Shown one piece after another: positions 60,692-64,000 of a DNA stretch of 64,000 nucleotides (the stretch's first letter is position 1; every line of letters begins with the position of its first letter). The translations under genes and the position numbers were made by a program. Source of the DNA: Alphaproteobacteria bacterium (lineage in GTDB: Bacteria > Pseudomonadota > Alphaproteobacteria > Sphingomonadales > Kordiimonadaceae); assembly GCA_013372975.1 (NCBI GenBank), contig JABXIS010000036.1:1-64000 (forward strand). The letters are read 5' to 3'. Under the pieces are notes generated by a model. The model saw only the letters and a program-made list of their open reading frames with translations. It was not told the DNA's origin and did no database searches.

Positions 60692-63055
60692 TTACTCGGG
60701 CGCCTTGTCCATTTCAGCACTACCGTCCAGCACTTCCTTCATAAGGTTGCGGGAGGTTTCGCGCTTGTATAGCTCAACGCGTGACATCACTGGCTTCGCA
60801 GGCCAACTGTTGTTGTTCACATCAGCGTCTGCAAGCTCGTTGTAAGGGTCGAGAGTGACCGACTTGATGGCCTTGTTGCGAACCAGAAGCTTGGAAACCG
60901 TTTTGGCATTTTCACGCCAGATTTCTGCTGCTACCCGCACTTCTTCGTGGCTGCCGTCTTCATATTCAACATCCAGCACCAACGGCATCACAAGGCCGCC
61001 AATGTTTTCGAATTCGATGAAGTAGAGTTCATGGCCGAACTTCAGAAGCTCTTTTTCCCAATCTTTCAAGCCTTTTAGCTTCGAGGCATAGGCTTTCTTC
61101 TGCTTCTCGGTCACGATGAAGTCGTCATTCTCGTTATAGAAATCGAGAAGGTCAGGGAAGCGGTCCACCCGGCGTTGCGTGCCGGATTGGGCATCGCGCA
61201 TTTCACCAATATAGGTCTTTTCCTTTTGGTCCTTTTCCCGATTGATCGGGTTTTCAACGTTAGGGTCACCTGTGTTGATGCGGGCGTGTGTCACGCCTTT
61301 GATGGCAATGTCCACATGATCGGTGGTATAGAACCAGCCACGCCAGAACCAGTCCAGATCAACAGCGCTGGCATCTTCCATGGTGCGGAAGAAGTCCGCA
61401 GGGTAGGGGCGCTTGAATTTCCAGCGACGGGAATATTCATGGAAGGCGAAATCAAAGAGTTCGCGGCCCATGACAGTTTCGCGCAGGATATTGAGCGCGA
61501 CAGCCGGTTTGGTATAGGCGTTGGGGCCATAGCCGATGATACTGTCGGATTGCGTCATGATCGGGTTTTGGTCAGGTGAGGTCATATAAGGGATTACACC
61601 ACCCGTCATAGCGCGCCGTGCAGGATAGTTGGCTTCCCACTCGCGCTCTGCAAGGCTTTGCAGGAAGCTGTTGATGCCTTCATCCATCCATGCCCAATTG
61701 CGTTCGTCGGTGTTTACAGTCATCGGGAAATAAATGTGCCCGATTTCGTGGATCACCACAGAGATCAGCCCGTATTTGGTGCGGCGGCTGTAGGTGCGCT
61801 GCTCGGTACCATCCTTGTCTTTTGTGATCTCAACCGGATAGCCGTTTGATGTGATCATCGGATATTCCATGCCGCCGCCTATTGGGCCGTGAACGGACCA
61901 GGCGACAGGGTAGGGATACTCAAAAGAATAGCGGCTGTATGTGTCCAGTGTATGGGCAATCGCTTGTGTGGAATATTTGTCCCACAGCGGCATGGCCTCG
62001 TCAGGGTAGAGCGACATTGCCATAACTGTGCGGTTGCTGTCCGGCAGCTTCACACCCCATGCATCCCAAACAAACTTGCGGGACGAGGCAAAAGCAAAGT
62101 CACGTACATTGTCGGCCTTGAAATGCCACGTCTTGGTGCTGCTCGAGCCTTCTTTCTCGTTTTCGAGCGCCTCTTCATGGGTTACCACAAAAACGGGGCG
62201 ATCAGCGGTTTCGGCCTTCTTGAGCCGATCGCGCTGTTCTTTTGAAAGCACATCCTTTGCGTTCTGAAGTTCGCCTGTTGAACCAACGATATGATCACCG
62301 GGCACCGTGATCTCTACGTCATAATCGCCAAACTCGAGGGTGAATTCACCGGTACCGAGGAACTGTTTATGTTCCCAGCCCTGAAGGTCGGTATAGGCAG
62401 CAAGACGTGGGAACCACTGAGCGATGAAATAAACATCGTTGCCATCGCGCTCATAGGGCTGATAGCCGCCGCGCGCGCCCATGGCCTTGCCTTCCGGAAT
62501 GTTATAATTCCAGTCAATATCGAATGTGAAGGACGCGCCGGGCTTCAAAGGCTTCGGCAGGTCAATTCGCATCATGGTGTCGCTGATGGCGAAGTTGAGA
62601 TCAGCGCCCGCTGATTGAACGCGGGTGAGGTTGAAACCCCACTCCTGTTGTTCGGTACGGGCCAGATAGCGCAGCGTCGTGTAACGCATCTTTTTCTCGG
62701 CGCCGCCCATTTCCATGGTTTCATAGGCATCGGAATGCTTGGAAAAACGGTTTTGGTCAAGCTGCAGCCACAGGTAGGTCAGTGTGTCCGGGCTATTGTT
62801 CTGGTAAACAATTGTTTCGCTGCCTGTGATGGTGCGGGCGTGTTCATCAAGAGCTACCTTGATTTTATAATCTACTTCCTGCTGCCAATAGGCATGGCCC
62901 GGGGCGCCTGATCCAGTGCGGTATACGTTTGGTGTTGGCAGATGTTCTTCCAGCTGCCGAAATTTGTCCTCGAAACTGCCCTTGGTTTGCTGGATTGCCT
63001 CCCCCTGGGCCGGGACGGCAACCAAAGCTGCCAGAATAATCCCGAAAAATCGCAT
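60692..63055 (-). CDS. Exported M1-family metallopeptidase
   Basis: The 787-residue protein has a short signal peptide (cut near AQG, about residue 18). The gluzincin motif HEIGH (about 433-437) and the downstream Glu in MDEGINSF are intact, with GGGMEYPMI as the exopeptidase-type substrate loop. M1 enzymes remove N-terminal residues; this one should act in the periplasm on peptides released by other secreted peptidases. AAGGG precedes the ATG. Confidence 0.92.
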   Translation of the reverse strand: MRFFGIILAALVAVPAQGEAIQQTKGSFEDKFRQLEEHLPTPNVYRTGSGAPGHAYWQQEVDYKIKVALDEHARTITGSETIVYQNNSPDTLTYLWLQLDQNRFSKHSDAYETMEMGGAEKKMRYTTLRYLARTEQQEWGFNLTRVQSAGADLNFAISDTMMRIDLPKPLKPGASFTFDIDWNYNIPEGKAMGARGGYQPYERDGNDVYFIAQWFPRLAAYTDLQGWEHKQFLGTGEFTLEFGDYDVEITVPGDHIVGSTGELQNAKDVLSKEQRDRLKKAETADRPVFVVTHEEALENEKEGSSSTKTWHFKADNVRDFAFASSRKFVWDAWGVKLPDSNRTVMAMSLYPDEAMPLWDKYSTQAIAHTLDTYSRYSFEYPYPVAWSVHGPIGGGMEYPMITSNGYPVEITKDKDGTEQRTYSRRTKYGLISVVIHEIGHIYFPMTVNTDERNWAWMDEGINSFLQSLAEREWEANYPARRAMTGGVIPYMTSPDQNPIMTQSDSIIGYGPNAYTKPAVALNILRETVMGRELFDFAFHEYSRRWKFKRPYPADFFRTMEDASAVDLDWFWRGWFYTTDHVDIAIKGVTHARINTGDPNVENPINREKDQKEKTYIGEMRDAQSGTQRRVDRFPDLLDFYNENDDFIVTEKQKKAYASKLKGLKDWEKELLKFGHELYFIEFENIGGLVMPLVLDVEYEDGSHEEVRVAAEIWRENAKTVSKLLVRNKAIKSVTLDPYNELADADVNNNSWPAKPVMSRVELYKRETSRNLMKEVLDGSAEMDKAPE

Positions 63056-63255
63056 GATATATGTCCCTTATGTCATTTGATTGTTGGCTTAGTTGCCGAG
63101 GAACCTAGGGCACAAAGCGAGGGCGGGCAAGGGTATGTGGGTAATTGTATACAAAAATAAACGAAAGTTGATCGAAGGATGGCGAAGGGGTTGAAAGGTA
63201 GGGATCGTAGAAGAACTGGACGCGCGGAGACGGAGTGCCAACAAAAAGGACTGAA

Positions 63256-63834
63256 ATGATGAAGACCTGGAAAAAAGCGATAGCGATCTCAACCCTGGCC
63301 ATTGTGGCTATCCCTGCCACACATGCAGCATCTGACAAAAAAGATGAGTTTCTGGAAAAGCGGTTCAAGGAAGCGGACCTGAACGGTAACGGCGTGATCA
63401 CCCATGAGGAGATGATGCAGGGCGTTCAGAAGAAATTCGCCAAGTTTGATAAAAATGGCGATGGTTATCTGACACTTGCGGAATTGCCGAAGGAAATGCC
63501 GGTTCCCGACCATGTGCAGGAACGTATGAAAAAGCGGATGGAACGAATGAAGGAGCGGGCCGAAGAAGCTGAGCGTGACTTTGACCCGGAAGACATGCCG
63601 CCAATGGGCCATAAGGGCAAGCCTTCACGCCTCCATTTTGTAGCCAAACACGACAAGGACGGTGACGAGCGTGTGTCGCTGGAAGAGTTTGCCCGCAAGG
63701 CGGTGAAGCATTTTAAACGCGGTGACATCAACGGCGATGGCGAAGTGACCCTGGACGAAGCCAAAGAAGCCATGGAACATCGCCACAAAGGCAAACATGG
63801 CAAGAAGTTTCCCAAGCCTGGCCATGGCCGCTAA
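63256..63834 (+). CDS. Exported four-EF-hand protein
   Basis: The 192-residue protein has a signal peptide (cut after HA, about residue 24). It carries four EF-hand loops: DLNGNGVITHEE, DKNGDGYLTLAE, DKDGDERVSLEE and DINGDGEVTLDE, in two pairs separated by a Lys/Met/Glu-rich helix. It ends in a His/Lys-rich tail (HRHKGKHGKKFP). It probably binds Ca2+ in the periplasm. AAGGA lies five bases before the chosen ATG; a second ATG follows directly. Confidence 0.9.
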   Translation: MMKTWKKAIAISTLAIVAIPATHAASDKKDEFLEKRFKEADLNGNGVITHEEMMQGVQKKFAKFDKNGDGYLTLAELPKEMPVPDHVQERMKKRMERMKERAEEAERDFDPEDMPPMGHKGKPSRLHFVAKHDKDGDERVSLEEFARKAVKHFKRGDINGDGEVTLDEAKEAMEHRHKGKHGKKFPKPGHGR

Positions 63835-63905
63835 TGGTGCCTAAAGTAACTTGGACATCCCTAGGGAGGGTATGACCTACCCCTGACCATGTCGGGGTAT
63901 CAAGT

Positions 63906-63939
63906 ACCCGGTCTCCAGTCTTACCCCTGGAGGCCGGGT
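63906..63939 (+). terminator. Long hairpin after the EF-hand gene
   Basis: ACCCGG, T, CTCCAG pair with CTGGAG, G, CCGGGT, giving a 13-bp stem (one T-G pair) and an eight-base loop. No T run follows, so it may stabilise the mRNA end or be a weak terminator. A second, shorter ACCCC/GGGGT stem lies just before it. Confidence 0.45.
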
Positions 63940-64000
63940 GCTGCTATGTTTGCGCTATATGAAAGTAAAACTTCACTGCCGATCGAAATAAAATGTGCAT

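Overview
This window reads as one contiguous piece of an alphaproteobacterial chromosome. The evidence is the set of lineage-typical genes: the divK-pleD cell-cycle pair, a MipZ-type division ATPase, clpS-clpA, a DNA polymerase IV with an N-terminal cysteine cluster, a DUF3572 protein, and the pyrB-pyrC-plsY-dprA-topA-rnr run next to ruvX and gatCAB. Many secreted metallopeptidases and envelope lipoproteins suggest a marine peptide-degrading heterotroph. A Kordiimonas-like member would fit, but that placement is a guess from gene content, not from a search.

Layout. 0-4.5 kb: tRNA-Leu(GAG), mgtE, a response regulator and a secreted M28 peptidase. 4.5-11.3 kb: panC and a membrane glucosaminidase on the minus strand, then mipZ, a membrane J-domain protein, a solute-binding protein, a phosphohexomutase and two small secreted proteins. 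11.5-16.5 kb: clpS-clpA, a TrkH potassium transporter and a GNAT. 16.5-22.6 kb: minus-strand operons (ridA-like, GDPD, FemAB-like GNAT, GIY-YIG; DUF3572, HAD, dinB; a diguanylate cyclase). 22.8-26.9 kb: divK-pleD, a divergent darcynin/TetR pair, rpmG and an Hpt protein with a degenerate receiver. 26.9-37.6 kb: rnr, topA, dprA, plsY, a degenerate pyrC, pyrB and ruvX, with a GNAT and an unknown gene inserted. 37.6-43.4 kb: a DUF3089 hydrolase, a GNAT, a PAS-like protein that seems to start at ATT, then gatCAB. 43.5-52.7 kb: an orphan molybdenum hydroxylase large subunit and an envelope cluster (a CsgG/DUF4810/DUF799 lipoprotein operon, three glycine-zipper proteins, a lipoprotein amidohydrolase). 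53-64 kb: a histidine kinase, a Sel1 protein, an SDR, a large zinc metalloprotease, a PAS-GGDEF protein, an M1 peptidase and a four-EF-hand protein.

How it fits together. Housekeeping blocks (translation quality, pyrimidine and phospholipid synthesis, DNA topology, RNA decay) alternate with second-messenger and cell-cycle signalling: three GGDEF proteins, DivK, the Hpt/pseudo-receiver, a histidine kinase and a stand-alone response regulator. Secreted hydrolysis and envelope functions dominate the last third. There is no sign of insertion sequences, phage, integrases or CRISPR arrays, and no gap between genes exceeds 300 bases. The most unusual points are the CsgG-type operon without curli subunits beside an arginine-rich glycine-zipper protein, the Hpt/pseudo-receiver fusion with cell-cycle-like motifs upstream, an inverted pair of dispersed repeats between topA and rnr, and the likely ATT start codon.
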